Source of the DNA: Lysobacter arvi
Lineage (GTDB): Bacteria; Pseudomonadota; Gammaproteobacteria; Xanthomonadales; Xanthomonadaceae
DNA length: 64,000 bases
Assembly: GCA_031216755.1 (NCBI GenBank)
Contig: JARUHG010000004.1
Span: forward strand, 1-64,000
Reading direction: 5' to 3'
This document shows, one piece after another, positions 25,228 to 36,291 of this stretch; the stretch's first letter is position 1, and every line of letters begins with the position of its first letter. The translations under genes and the position numbers were made by a program. The notes under the pieces are model-generated. The model was not told where the DNA came from, made no database searches, and worked only from the letters and a program-made list of their open reading frames with translations.

Positions 25228-27573
25228 CTACTTGATCCAGCCGGGCATCACCTCGGCCGTTTCTTTCGGAAGGTCCATGTAACCGATATCAGCGCCGTCC
25301 CAGTCCACCAGCCCCAGATAGGCGACCTCCTTGCGCGGCCCGCCGAGGCTGAATCCGTTCACCGCCGACCGGCGCAGCTGGTCCAGGCAGCGCGGCGGGG
25401 CGGCGTCCGCCGGCACGATCCGGCGCAGGCTCGCGGCGCAATCCTGGAGGCGCTCCAGGTACCGGATCTCGCCTTCCGGCCCGACGGTCCACATGCGGTA
25501 GCGGTCGGCGGTGGGCTCGCTCGCGCTGATCCGGCGGATCGAGGCGGCGGTCAGGTCCATCGAGACCTCCCACAGGCCGGCCTCGGTCAGCCGCGTGAAC
25601 AGGACGCGGTTGCGCGGCGCGTCGACCTCGAAGTGCGACACGCCGTCGATCCGCCCCAGCGAGCGCCACGGCTGGGCCGTGCGGTCGTACAGGCGCAGCT
25701 GCGGCGCCCCGTTCTCGCTGGCGGCCAGCACGAACAGCCGGTTCGGGTCGCTCGCGTACTGCGCCTGCAGCGGCTCCGCGTCAGGGACCGGCAGGGTGGC
25801 GACCTGACCGCTGGCGGCCATGACCTCCTGGACGACGCCGCGGCCGCGGGCATCCACGCCGGTCGCGAGCAGGCGACGCGAGTCCCGCGACCATGCCGGC
25901 GCGTAGCGCGTGCCCGGGCGCACGCCGCCCATCATGCGCAGGGTGTCGGGCTGGGAGACATCGCCGACCCACAGGCCGTTGCTGCCGGAGCGGTCGGACA
26001 CGAAGGCGAGCTGACGCCCGTCCGGCGCGATCGACGGCAGCAGATCGCGCGAGGACGAGGCAAACAGCGGCTCGACGACGTGCACCCGCCCCGGACCGTC
26101 GCCGCTGGACAGCTGGACCCGGTAAAGCCCGAAGTACGGCCGGCGCTGGACGAAGGCGATCGCCCGGCGCGAACGCGCGGCCACCGGAGCCTGCCCGTCG
26201 TCCACGCCCATCGGGCGCGCCTCGCCGGTGCCGGTGTCCAGGCGGAACAGCCGGTACTCGCCGTCGACCATCGCGCTGAAGATCAGCCCGCGCCCGCTCG
26301 GGGACCAGTCCCAGCCGCGCAGGTCGGCGCGCAGGCGGCTCAGGCGCTCGGCGTTGCCGCCCTGGGCCGGGATGCGCCAGAAGTCGCCCAGCGGCGCGTT
26401 CCGCACGAACACGATCCAGCGCCCGTCCGGCGAATAACGCGGATCGGTGTCGAGCTCGTCGGGATCGTGCGGATACTCGACCGGGCGCCACTGCCCGCTG
26501 TCGAGGTTCAGCACGCGCAGGCCGACGGTGCCCTGCTCGGTGCTCATGCTGCCGAAGATCAGGCCGTTGCTGTCCGGGGTCCAGTCGAAGGTCGGCGGGC
26601 TGCGGCGGTCGCAGGCCCCGACTTCGTGCTCCGCGCGCGCATTGGGCGTCACCAGGCGAATGCTGCAGCTGTTCTCCGACAACCGCATGAAGGCGATCCA
26701 GCGCCCGTCGGGCGACCAGGCCGGCGAAGCGTCGTCCGAGCCCTCCGGCGGCCGCGTGAGCTGGCGTGGCTGGGTCTGCTCGGTGGTCTGCACCAGGATC
26801 GCGGTGCCGCGCTGGCCTTCGGGGATGGCGACATACGCGACCAGCCCCGCGTCCGGCGACAACGCCGGCGAGAGCTCGAAGCCCGGTGCGGAGGTGATCA
26901 GCCGATACGGGCGTTCGCTTCGCAGCCCCTGCATTCCCGAGACCGCGACGGGCGCGGCCTCGGTGGCCGCCGGCGCGCGAACCAGCGCCCAGGCGACCAG
27001 GCCGGCGACGAGCAACGCGACGGCGAAGATCACCGTGGCGATCGACGTCCACGTGCCGCGCGGCGATGACGACGACGGAAACGGCACGGGCGCGAGCGGC
27101 TCGCTCGGGTCGGCGCCGGCGATCGCCGGGTACTTCGCCGTCGTGCGCGTCGGATCGGCCCAGCGTTCGTCGCTCGCGACGACTTCGGCGCTGGCGGCCG
27201 GCCCGCCGGAGTGGATCCATTCGATCGGCGCGAGCAGGCGGTAGCCGTTCTTGGCGATCGTTTCGATGTAGCGCGGATTGCCACGCTCATCGTCGAACGC
27301 CTTGCGCAACTGCGTGATGGCCTGAGTGACCACGTCGTTGGTCGGCAGCGTGTCCGGCCAGACCTCGGTCATCAGGGTGTCGCGGCTGACGACCCGCCCC
27401 GCCTGTTCCACCAGCACCAGCAGCACGCCCATCGACTTGGGCGTGATGCGCAGCGGGCGACGCTTGCCCGGCGCGCGGATCTCGCGCAGGGGCACGTCGA
27501 CCACGCATTCGCCCACGCGCAGTCGTTCGGACGGCAGGGGCGAAGCGGTGGAGGGTTCGAAGGTTCTTTGCAT
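25228..27573 (-). CDS. Winged-helix regulator with PD40/TolB-like propeller
   Basis: About 781 residues from the ATG at 27573. Residues about 15-115 are an OmpR/CadC-type winged helix (RLRVGECVVDVPLREI, MGVLLVLVEQAGRVVSRDTL, VWPDTLPTNDVVTQAITQLRKAF, YIETIAKNGYRLLAPIEW). One TM helix follows (ATVIFAVALLVAGLVAWALV), then PD40-type beta-propeller repeats with SPDGRWIAF, SPDGRWIVFV, SPSGRGLIFSA, APDGRQLAFVSD. The layout fits a membrane-bound ToxR/CadC-like regulator sensing in the periplasm through the propeller. An in-frame ATG at 27612 is an alternative start. No partner kinase is nearby. It lies upstream of the AraC gene in the same direction. Confidence 0.85.
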   Translation of the reverse strand: MQRTFEPSTASPLPSERLRVGECVVDVPLREIRAPGKRRPLRITPKSMGVLLVLVEQAGRVVSRDTLMTEVWPDTLPTNDVVTQAITQLRKAFDDERGNPRYIETIAKNGYRLLAPIEWIHSGGPAASAEVVASDERWADPTRTTAKYPAIAGADPSEPLAPVPFPSSSSPRGTWTSIATVIFAVALLVAGLVAWALVRAPAATEAAPVAVSGMQGLRSERPYRLITSAPGFELSPALSPDAGLVAYVAIPEGQRGTAILVQTTEQTQPRQLTRPPEGSDDASPAWSPDGRWIAFMRLSENSCSIRLVTPNARAEHEVGACDRRSPPTFDWTPDSNGLIFGSMSTEQGTVGLRVLNLDSGQWRPVEYPHDPDELDTDPRYSPDGRWIVFVRNAPLGDFWRIPAQGGNAERLSRLRADLRGWDWSPSGRGLIFSAMVDGEYRLFRLDTGTGEARPMGVDDGQAPVAARSRRAIAFVQRRPYFGLYRVQLSSGDGPGRVHVVEPLFASSSRDLLPSIAPDGRQLAFVSDRSGSNGLWVGDVSQPDTLRMMGGVRPGTRYAPAWSRDSRRLLATGVDARGRGVVQEVMAASGQVATLPVPDAEPLQAQYASDPNRLFVLAASENGAPQLRLYDRTAQPWRSLGRIDGVSHFEVDAPRNRVLFTRLTEAGLWEVSMDLTAASIRRISASEPTADRYRMWTVGPEGEIRYLERLQDCAASLRRIVPADAAPPRCLDQLRRSAVNGFSLGGPRKEVAYLGLVDWDGADIGYMDLPKETAEVMPGWIK

Positions 27574-27910
27574 GAATCGGGAATAGTGAGCGGCAAGCTG
27601 AACGGCCGTCATGTGCCGAACGGATCGATCAAGATCAGTCGGCAAACCCGGCAAAGAGGCTGGACCCGACGGGGAAAGCAAGGCTCGCCCGAACATTCTA
27701 ACGTCGGCAGGCTTACTCCCGTTTACACGGGGGTGGCTTCAGGCCCTCTCTCGCCGACGTATTACAGAACGTACCGTTCCAGCATTCGCGCCGCTCGGCG
27801 CGAATCTTTTTCCCTTGAGCCGCTCCCCGTGCCCCGTCTCCCATGCGGCAGACGGCGCTGCGCGCTTCATAGCACAACCGTATTACCGCGTGCGGCGAAC
27901 CGGCCGCGCG
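27574..27910. other. Intergenic region, no gene supported
   Basis: About 340 bp between two minus-strand genes. It holds the 5' region of the winged-helix gene, with TAGAAT on the minus strand at 27695-27700 as a possible -10, and a plus-oriented terminator-like hairpin at 27784-27811. No coding sequence is convincing. Confidence 0.4.
27784..27811 (+). terminator. Orphan plus-strand terminator
   Basis: ATTCGCGCC (27784-27792), GCTC, GGCGCGAAT (27797-27805), C, then TTTTT. The T-run is only on the plus strand, but both flanking genes are on the minus strand. It may end an unannotated small RNA. Confidence 0.55.
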
Positions 27911-28597
27911 CTATTGCCGCGCCCGCAGCATCGTCAGGCCGACCAGGCGCGACACCACCACGGCGATGTACGCCACGCCCGCGAACTGCTCCAGCATCAC
28001 CAGCACGCGCGCGGGCGAGGACAGCGGCAGGATGTCGCCGAGCCCGGTGGCCGACAGCGTGGTGAAGCTGAGGAACAACAGTTCCAGCCAGGTGCGCGGC
28101 TCGCCGGGGCGCAGCGCGCCGGTGAAACTGTCCGGATACCACGCCTGGCAGACGAAGTACGCATACGCGAAGCCCCACGCGAGCAGCGTGAATGTCGCGC
28201 CGGCGGCGAACAGCTCGTCGCTGGTCACGCGATGGTCGCCGAGCATGTACGCGATCAGGCTCGACGCGGCGTAGAGGTACAGCAGCGCTTCCAGCGCGGA
28301 AGACACGACCAGCAGCGTGTCGTTGCCCAGCACGACCGACAGCACCGACAAGGCCAGCGCGGGGCCGACCAGCAACCACGCCACCCACACCTTCGCCGGA
28401 CTGCGGTTCACGACCCACACCGCAAGCATCAGCACCACCACGCCGAGCGCGCCGAACAACACGCGCCCGCCGCTGCGGGTCTCATCGAAGATCGGGTAGA
28501 GGATCAGGCTCAGCAACTGCGCCGCGAGCAGGAACGCCGAAGGGTGGCGCCGCGCACGCACGCGCCAGCGCAACAGGCCGATGCGGTTCTCCGCCAT
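27911..28597 (-). CDS. Ion channel, two-TM potassium-channel pore type
   Basis: A 228-residue membrane protein with several N-terminal TM helices and a C-terminal pore module: a pore helix and filter in LLFLSFTTLSATGLGDILP (filter TGLGD, a K+-channel-like variant of TVGYGD), followed by a last TM helix. There is no cytoplasmic RCK domain or voltage sensor. It is probably an inner-membrane cation channel; selectivity is inferred. GGAAGGAT lies upstream of the ATG at 28597. It follows thiC in the same direction with a gap of about 105 bp. Confidence 0.85.
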   Translation of the reverse strand: MAENRIGLLRWRVRARRHPSAFLLAAQLLSLILYPIFDETRSGGRVLFGALGVVVLMLAVWVVNRSPAKVWVAWLLVGPALALSVLSVVLGNDTLLVVSSALEALLYLYAASSLIAYMLGDHRVTSDELFAAGATFTLLAWGFAYAYFVCQAWYPDSFTGALRPGEPRTWLELLFLSFTTLSATGLGDILPLSSPARVLVMLEQFAGVAYIAVVVSRLVGLTMLRARQ

Positions 28598-28702
28598 GGT
28601 CGCGATCCTTCCGATGGGTGGCGCAAAAGCCTAGCGCAACGCAGGCGTGAGCGAAGAGGAGTGAGAAACCGGGAACCCTGACCCACTCCTCCCCGCTTGC
28701 CC

Positions 28703-30739
<2,037 letters not shown>

Positions 30740-30841
30740 GCGCGCATTTCACCATGCCGATGCCGCATGGGTCCAACGTGGCGGGCGCGAGTCCCGTTCA
30801 TGGAGACGGCCCTAAGCGGACTCAGGTTGCGTATGTAACTG

Positions 30842-30870
30842 TTGACAGCCCCCGAAACCGCGTGATCTTC
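30842..30870 (+). promoter_or_regulatory. thr operon promoter
   Basis: A consensus -35 TTGACA at 30842-30847; 17 nt downstream the -10 position (30865-30870) is poor (ATCTTC). It lies 30 nt before the thr leader-peptide ATG. The same spacing is seen before the ilv leader. Confidence 0.6.
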
Positions 30871-30877
30871 TCGCCGC

Positions 30878-31006
30878 ATGACGCATCGCAACATGCCGCC
30901 GCAGTCCACAGGCACCGCGCTCGCCGGCGCGGCGGCGGCCATCGTTGCGATTACCACCGGTACCGGTACCACTCGCTTGCGGGTGCGGACGGGCGTGTCC
31001 AGGTGA
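30878..31006 (+). CDS. thrL: thr operon leader peptide
   Basis: A 42-residue reading frame that starts MTHRNMPPQ and contains [12 protein letters not shown] at residues 21-32, a concentration of Thr and Ile codons like that of classical thr leader peptides. It lies between a TTGACA promoter and thrA, with alternative RNA hairpins beginning inside it. A ribosome stalled at the Thr codons (30953-30973) would cover segment 1 of the hairpin set. No Shine-Dalgarno precedes the ATG, so it may be translated from a nearly leaderless mRNA. It encodes no functional protein; its translation is the sensor of charged tRNA-Thr/tRNA-Ile. Confidence 0.8.
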   Translation: MTHRNMPPQSTGTALAGAAAAIVAITTGTGTTRLRVRTGVSR

Positions 31007-31059
31007 TCTGAAGACCACGCCTCCGCACCCCGACCCGGGTGCGCAGGCCTGGCACCCGG
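30981..31059 (+). promoter_or_regulatory. thr attenuator, four-segment pairing
   Basis: Segment 1 GGGTGCG (30981-30987), segment 2 CGCACCC (31024-31030), segment 3 GGGTGCG (31037-31043; CCGGGTGC at 31035-31042), segment 4 GCACCCGG (31052-31059). 1:2 plus 3:4, or 2:3, are mutually exclusive perfect pairings. Segment 4 is followed by no clear T-run, so a Rho-assisted or translational mechanism is possible. Confidence 0.65.
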
Positions 31060-31092
31060 ACGGTTCGCGGAGCCCAACAGGAGCCCGCCCCA

Positions 31093-33630
31093 ATGCCGCC
31101 CGCCGACGCATCCCGTTCCGCCACCCCGCCCTGCCACGTACACAAGTTCGGCGGCAGCAGCCTCGCCGATGCCGCGCTCTATCGCGCGGCCGCCACGCTC
31201 GTGGGCGATCCGGGCCACGCGCGCGTCGTCGTCGTATCGGCGATGCAGGGCGTCACCGACTCGCTGATCGCCCTGCTCGATGCCGCGCAGCGCAAGCTGC
31301 CATGGCTTGCGCCCTTCGACGCGCTGCGCGAGCGCCATGCGCTGGCCGCTACCGCGCTCGATCCGGACGGCCGCCTTGCGCTCGCGGAGGCGATCGAGGG
31401 CGAATTCGACTCCCTTCGCCGCGACCTGGAAGCGATCGCCGCCGGCGCTCCCGATGCGCCTGTCATCGCGGCCGGGGTTCCCGGCATCGGCGAGATCCTG
31501 TCCTCACGCCTGATGCATGCCGCGCTCGGCGGCGATGCCGCGGCGTGGCGGCGGCTCGATGCACGCGACGTACTCGTCGTCCACGCGGGCGAAATGGGCA
31601 TGGCCGTGGACTGGGCCGAGAGCCGCGCGCGCCTGTCGCAATGGCGCGCAAACCACGGCGACGGCGATGTCGTGATCACCGGCTTCGTCGCGCGCGACGC
31701 GCACGGCCACGCCACGACGCTGGGGCGCAACGGCAGCGACTATTCGGCCGCGATCTTCGCCAACCTCTTCGATGCCGACGCCTTGACGATCTGGACCGAC
31801 GTCGACGGCGTGCTGTCCGCCGATCCGCGCCTGGTACCCGAAGCCGTCTGCCTGCCGTCGATGTCCTACGCAGAGGCCTGCGAACTGGCGTACTTCGGCG
31901 CGAAGGTGCTGCATCCGCAGACGATGGCGCCCGTGCAGGAACGCGGCATCCCGCTGTGGATCCGCAACACGAAGCGTCCCGACGTGCCCGGCACGTTGAT
32001 CGCGCCGGACAGTGGCCGCGATGGCGCACCGGTGAAAGGCCTCAGCCTCGTGCGCGATCTGGCGATCGTCGAACTCGTCGGCAACGGCATGGTCGGCGTG
32101 CCCGGCGCCGCCGAACGCCTGTTCGGCGCGCTGCGCGGCGCGGGCGTGTCGGTGACGATGATCTCGCAGGGCTCGTCCGAACATTCGATCTGCTGCGTGC
32201 TGCGCGCAGACCAGGCCGAACGCGCCCGCGACGCGGCCGCCGCCGCATTCGCCGACGCCATCGCCGACGGGCAGGCACAGGACGTGACGTTGACGCGCGA
32301 CATCGCGGTCCTTGCGGCCGTGGGCGACGGCATGGTCGGCACGCCCGGCGTTGCGGCGCGGTTGCTCGGTGGCCTCGCGCAGGCGCGGGTCAACGCGCGG
32401 GCCATCGCGCAGGGCGCGGGCGAACGCAACATTTCCGTCGCGATCGGCGACAAGGACGCCACGCGGGCGCTGCGCGCGGCGCACGCCGCCTTCTGGCTGT
32501 CGCCGCAGACGCTGTCGATCGGCGTGATAGGCCCCGGCCAGGTCGGCAGCGCGCTGCTGGTGCAGATGTCGGCGGCGTTGCCCTCGCTGCGGCAGCGCTC
32601 GGGCATCGACCTGCGCCTTCGCGCCATCGCCAACAGCCGCGCGATGGTGCTCGACGAACGCGGCGTCGAGCCCGCCGATGCCGCGGCGCGACTGGAAGGC
32701 GGCGCGGCCCAGGCGTTGGACCTGGACCGCTTCGCCGACCATGTGCGCGGCGAGCACCTTCCGCATGCGCTGATCGTCGATTGCAGCGCCAGCCCGCAGG
32801 TCGCCGCGCAGTACCCGCGTTGGCTCGCGCGCGGCATCCACGTGGTCACGCCGAACAAGCAGGCCGGCAGCGGCGCATGGGATCATTACGCCGCCATCCA
32901 GGACGCGAGCCGTCGCGGCGGCGGACGCTTCCGCTACGAAGCCACCGTCGGCGCCGGTCTGCCGGTGATGCTCACGTTGCGCAACCTGCTCGACACGGGC
33001 GACGAGCTGCACGGCATCGACGGCATGCTCTCGGGCACACTGGCGTGGCTGTTCAACCGGTTCGACGGCACGGTGCCGTTCTCGCAGCTCGTTCGCGAGG
33101 CGCAGGCACTGGGCTACACCGAACCGGATCCACGCGACGATCTCTCCGGCCTGGATGTCGCGCGAAAACTCGTGATCCTGGCGCGCGAGGCCGGTCGTGC
33201 GCTGTCGCTGGAGGATGTGGACGTGGAGAACCTGGTGCCGCCGGCACTGCGCGCGGTCGGTCGCGAGGAGTTCCTCGCGCGGTTGTCCGAGATGGACGAA
33301 CCGATGCTGGCGCGGCAGCGCGACGCCGCGCGCGAAGGCCGCTCGCTGCGGCATCTGGCACAGCTCGACCGCGACGGGCTCGCGCGCGTGGGCGTGGTCG
33401 CCCTGCCCGCCGAACACGCCTGCTGCCACACGCGGCTGACCGACAACCTCGTCCAGTTCCGCACGCGTCGCTACTCGGAGAATCCGCTCGTCGTGCAGGG
33501 TCCGGGCGCCGGCCCCGATGTCACCGCGGCGGGCGTGTTCGGCGACGTCCTCGCGATCGCGCAGTCGCTCGGCGCCCCGTCGTCGTGGCCGTCGCTCGCG
33601 ACCGAAGCGCGCGCCGAGGTCCATGCATGA
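31093..33630 (+). CDS. thrA: Bifunctional aspartokinase/homoserine dehydrogenase I
   Basis: An 845-residue fusion catalysing the first and third steps from aspartate to homoserine. The aspartokinase half starts [13 protein letters not shown], continues with [12 protein letters not shown] and [12 protein letters not shown], then two ACT-type regulatory repeats ([16 protein letters not shown] and [16 protein letters not shown]) that normally bind threonine. The homoserine dehydrogenase half begins near residue 475 ([13 protein letters not shown]) and has [26 protein letters not shown] and [22 protein letters not shown] precedes the ATG at 31093. It overlaps thrB by 4 bp (ATGA). It is expected to be feedback-inhibited and attenuated through the thr leader. 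Confidence 0.97.
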   Translation: MPPADASRSATPPCHVHKFGGSSLADAALYRAAATLVGDPGHARVVVVSAMQGVTDSLIALLDAAQRKLPWLAPFDALRERHALAATALDPDGRLALAEAIEGEFDSLRRDLEAIAAGAPDAPVIAAGVPGIGEILSSRLMHAALGGDAAAWRRLDARDVLVVHAGEMGMAVDWAESRARLSQWRANHGDGDVVITGFVARDAHGHATTLGRNGSDYSAAIFANLFDADALTIWTDVDGVLSADPRLVPEAVCLPSMSYAEACELAYFGAKVLHPQTMAPVQERGIPLWIRNTKRPDVPGTLIAPDSGRDGAPVKGLSLVRDLAIVELVGNGMVGVPGAAERLFGALRGAGVSVTMISQGSSEHSICCVLRADQAERARDAAAAAFADAIADGQAQDVTLTRDIAVLAAVGDGMVGTPGVAARLLGGLAQARVNARAIAQGAGERNISVAIGDKDATRALRAAHAAFWLSPQTLSIGVIGPGQVGSALLVQMSAALPSLRQRSGIDLRLRAIANSRAMVLDERGVEPADAAARLEGGAAQALDLDRFADHVRGEHLPHALIVDCSASPQVAAQYPRWLARGIHVVTPNKQAGSGAWDHYAAIQDASRRGGGRFRYEATVGAGLPVMLTLRNLLDTGDELHGIDGMLSGTLAWLFNRFDGTVPFSQLVREAQALGYTEPDPRDDLSGLDVARKLVILAREAGRALSLEDVDVENLVPPALRAVGREEFLARLSEMDEPMLARQRDAAREGRSLRHLAQLDRDGLARVGVVALPAEHACCHTRLTDNLVQFRTRRYSENPLVVQGPGAGPDVTAAGVFGDVLAIAQSLGAPSSWPSLATEARAEVHA

Positions 33631-34610
33631 ACGGCGACATCGACGCACAACGCAGCGGCAGCCGCCCGCGCCTCGCACGAGCGTTCGCGCCGGGCAGCGT
33701 CGGCAACATCGGCGTGGGGTTCGATCTGCTCGGCCATTCCATCGCAGGGGTTCGCGACGTGGCGCTCGTGCGGCGCATCGACGAACCGGTCGTGCGCATC
33801 GCCGCGATCCGGGGCGACGTCGCGGGTGTCGACACGCTTCCGCTGCAGGCCGAGCGCAATACCGCCGGCCAGGCGCTGATCGCGTTGCGCGCGACGCTCG
33901 GCCTGTCGCACGGCTTCGAGCTCGAACTGGAAAAAGGCATTCCGCTGGGTTCCGGCCTCGGCGGCTCGGCGGCCTCGTGCGTCGCGGCGCTGGTCGCGGC
34001 GAACGCCCTGCTCGATGCCCCGCTTCCGCGCGAGGCGCTGTACGCGTTCGCGCTCGACGGCGAATCCGTCTCCAGCGGCAGCCGCCACGGCGACAACGTG
34101 GCGCCGATGCTGCTCGGCGGCGTGGTGATGGCGACCGCGACGCGCATGATCCCGCTCGATGTGCCCGCGTGGCTGCACGCGGTGGTGGTGCATCCGGACC
34201 AGGTGCTGGAAACGCGGCGCGCACGCGCGGTGCTGGCCGATCCCTATCCGCTGCATGTCGTGGTCGAACAGAGCGCACACCTGGCGTTGTTCCTCACCGG
34301 CCTGCAGCGCGGCGATGCGACGTTGCTGCGCGAAGGCCTGCGCGATCTCCTGGTCGAGCCCCGCCGCGCGCCGCTCATTCCCGGCTTCGCCGCGGCGAAG
34401 GCGGCCGCGCTCGAACACGAGGCGCTGGGCGCCAGCATTTCCGGCGCGGGCCCGAGCACGTTCGCGTGGTTCGCCTCGCACGCGCAGGCCGAAGCGGCGG
34501 CGCCCGCGATGCAGGCGGCGTTCGCCGACGCCGGCTACGGTTCGCGCGCGTACGTCACGCCCGTCGCCGGCCCGCGCGCCGACGTCATCGCGGCCGGAGC
34601 CTACGCATGA
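33627..34610 (+). CDS. thrB: Homoserine kinase
   Basis: A 327-residue GHMP-family kinase that phosphorylates homoserine. The ATP loop is [17 protein letters not shown]; the N-terminus has [18 protein letters not shown] and the C-terminal GHMP motif is [12 protein letters not shown]. The start overlaps the thrA stop (ATGA) and its own stop overlaps thrC the same way, so translation is coupled within the operon. Length is normal for the family. Confidence 0.96.
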   Translation: MNGDIDAQRSGSRPRLARAFAPGSVGNIGVGFDLLGHSIAGVRDVALVRRIDEPVVRIAAIRGDVAGVDTLPLQAERNTAGQALIALRATLGLSHGFELELEKGIPLGSGLGGSAASCVAALVAANALLDAPLPREALYAFALDGESVSSGSRHGDNVAPMLLGGVVMATATRMIPLDVPAWLHAVVVHPDQVLETRRARAVLADPYPLHVVVEQSAHLALFLTGLQRGDATLLREGLRDLLVEPRRAPLIPGFAAAKAAALEHEALGASISGAGPSTFAWFASHAQAEAAAPAMQAAFADAGYGSRAYVTPVAGPRADVIAAGAYA

Positions 34611-35905
34611 AGTTCGTGAGCACGCGCGGCGGCGCGCCGCAAACGCCGATCGATGTCGCGTTGGTCGCGGGCCTCGCGCCCGACGGTGGCCTGTACGTGC
34701 CCGAAGCCGTCCCGACCGTCGATATCGAACCGGGCCACACGTTCGCGCAGACCGCGCACGATGTGCTGGCGCCCTACTTCGCGGAGTCCTCGTTGCGCGA
34801 TGCGTTGCCCGCGATCTGCGCGCACGCCTATTCGTTCGATGCACCGCTTCGCCCGATGGCAGGCGATGGCGATCACGTGCTCGAGCTCTTCCACGGCCCG
34901 ACCGCCGCGTTCAAGGACTACGCCGCGCGCTTCCTCGCCGAAGCGCTGTCGCGGCTGCGCATCGCCGATGCCGCGCCGACCACGATCGTGGTGGCGACGT
35001 CCGGCGACACCGGCGCGGCCGTGGCCTCCGCGTTCCATCGTCACGACGGATTCAATGTCGTGATCCTGTATCCCGAAGGACGGGTCTCGCCACGACAAGC
35101 GCACGGGCTGGAGTGTTGGGGCGACAACGTGCGGACGTTCCGCGTGGACGGCACGTTCGACGATTGCCAGCGGCTCGCCAAACAGGCCCTTTCCGATGAG
35201 GCGCTTCGCCGCGAGCGCCCGCTGAGTTCGGCCAACAGCATCAGCCTGGGCCGGCTCCTCCCGCAGGTGGCTTACTACGCGCACGCGGCGCTGCAGTTCG
35301 AACGCCAGCACGCCCTGCCGCTCAACCTGATCGTCCCGACCGGAAACCTGGGCAACGCCTGTGCGGCGTTCCTCGCGCGACGCATGCTCGCGCAAGGCGC
35401 ACGATCGCCGATCGGCGAACTCGTGCTGGCCTGCAATGCGAACGACGTGCTGCCGCGTTTCTTCGCCGGGGAACCCTACGCGCCGCGCGAGACGCGGGCG
35501 ACGCTCGCCAACGCGATGGATGTCGGCGCGCCCAGCAACTTCGAGCGTCTGCGCCATTGGCATGTGGACGACCACGACCTGCGCCGTTCGCTTCGCGCAT
35601 TCGCCGTGGACGATGCAGCGATCACCGAGGTCGTGCGCGGCGCGCCTGCCCGGCACGGCATCGTCGCCGATCCACACACGGCCGCCGGCCTGCACGTGCT
35701 CGAAGGATTGCGTTCGCAGGGCGACACGCGTCCTTGGGCCGTGGTGGCCACCGCGCATCCGGCGAAGTTCGACACGATCGTCGAACCGCTCGTCGGCCAC
35801 GCGGTGCCGGTGCCGGAGGCGCTCGCGCAGTGCCTGTCGCGTCCGGCGTCGGCCCAGCGGTTGCCCGCCGATTACCCCGCGCTTTGCGCTGCACTTCGCT
35901 CGTGA
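34607..35905 (+). CDS. thrC: Threonine synthase
   Basis: A 432-residue PLP enzyme converting O-phosphohomoserine to threonine. It opens with the classical [11 protein letters not shown]...[12 protein letters not shown]; the PLP lysine is in [14 protein letters not shown] and the phosphate loop in [28 protein letters not shown] and HPAKFDTIV follow. It overlaps thrB by 4 bp and ends the thr operon. The ilv promoter starts 75 bp downstream, so the threonine made here feeds IlvA encoded 6 kb further on. Confidence 0.96.
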   Translation: MKFVSTRGGAPQTPIDVALVAGLAPDGGLYVPEAVPTVDIEPGHTFAQTAHDVLAPYFAESSLRDALPAICAHAYSFDAPLRPMAGDGDHVLELFHGPTAAFKDYAARFLAEALSRLRIADAAPTTIVVATSGDTGAAVASAFHRHDGFNVVILYPEGRVSPRQAHGLECWGDNVRTFRVDGTFDDCQRLAKQALSDEALRRERPLSSANSISLGRLLPQVAYYAHAALQFERQHALPLNLIVPTGNLGNACAAFLARRMLAQGARSPIGELVLACNANDVLPRFFAGEPYAPRETRATLANAMDVGAPSNFERLRHWHVDDHDLRRSLRAFAVDDAAITEVVRGAPARHGIVADPHTAAGLHVLEGLRSQGDTRPWAVVATAHPAKFDTIVEPLVGHAVPVPEALAQCLSRPASAQRLPADYPALCAALRS

Positions 35906-35980
35906 CGCGGTTACATCCGAAACCATCGACCCGTGGCCTGAGGCGTGCACCGCACTTCGGCCCAGTTACGAAAGAAACTG

Positions 35981-36009
35981 TTGACACACCCGTTCGGCCC
36001 GTGTTTCTC
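35981..36009 (+). promoter_or_regulatory. ilv-leu operon promoter
   Basis: A consensus -35 TTGACA at 35981-35986, 31 nt before the ilv leader ATG. The -10 region 17 nt downstream (36004-36009, TTTCTC) is weak, as in the thr promoter. Confidence 0.6.
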
Positions 36010-36017
36010 TCGATCAC

Positions 36018-36206
36018 ATGACGCAGCGCAGCAACCACCCGCAGACCGCACCGGCCCGGAGCCCGCGCTCCAACGCCGCGTCGCGCGCGCACGCGCAGCG
36101 CATCGCCACCGTACTCCTCACGCAGGCCGCGCCCATCGCGGCCTCGCTCATTCTTGTACTCGTACTTATTACCGGGCTTGCCAGCGCGGAGTACGGGTTT
36201 GTGTAA
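36018..36206 (+). CDS. ilvL: ilv-leu leader peptide
   Basis: A 62-residue reading frame starting MTQRSNHPQ whose residues 44-54 read LILVLVLITGL, a run of Leu, Ile and Val. The codons in that run (CTT, GTA, CTC, ATT) are rare in this GC-rich genome, as expected of regulatory codons. The stop (36204-36206) lies inside a hairpin (36195-36225), and a U-tailed terminator follows before ilvD. This is the arrangement of a branched-chain amino acid attenuator. No Shine-Dalgarno precedes the ATG. It is a sensor rather than a functional protein. Confidence 0.85.
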   Translation: MTQRSNHPQTAPARSPRSNAASRAHAQRIATVLLTQAAPIAASLILVLVLITGLASAEYGFV

Positions 36207-36225
36207 GTAAGACACCACAACACCC
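36195..36225 (+). promoter_or_regulatory. ilv attenuator pause-type hairpin
   Basis: GGGT-TTGTG (36195-36203) pairs with CACAA-C-ACCC (36216-36225), nine pairs with one bulged C. It spans the leader stop codon and lies immediately before the terminator. Confidence 0.5.
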
Positions 36226-36241
36226 AGGTCGATACCCAAGA

Positions 36242-36270
36242 CCCCGCGCCCGAAAAGGCGCGGGGTTTTT
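36242..36270 (+). terminator. ilv attenuator terminator
   Basis: CCCCGCGCC (36242-36250), loop CGAAAA, GGCGCGGGG (36257-36265), then TTTTT (36266-36270). A perfect 9-bp GC stem with U-run between the leader peptide and ilvD, i.e. an intrinsic attenuator. Confidence 0.9.
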
Positions 36271-36291
36271 GCTTTCAGGAGAACGCAGTCC

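Noticed and set aside
31039..31092. Extended N-terminus of thrA
   Set aside because: The upstream codons are Arg/Pro-rich and lie in the attenuator RNA; the ATG at 31093 has its own Shine-Dalgarno.
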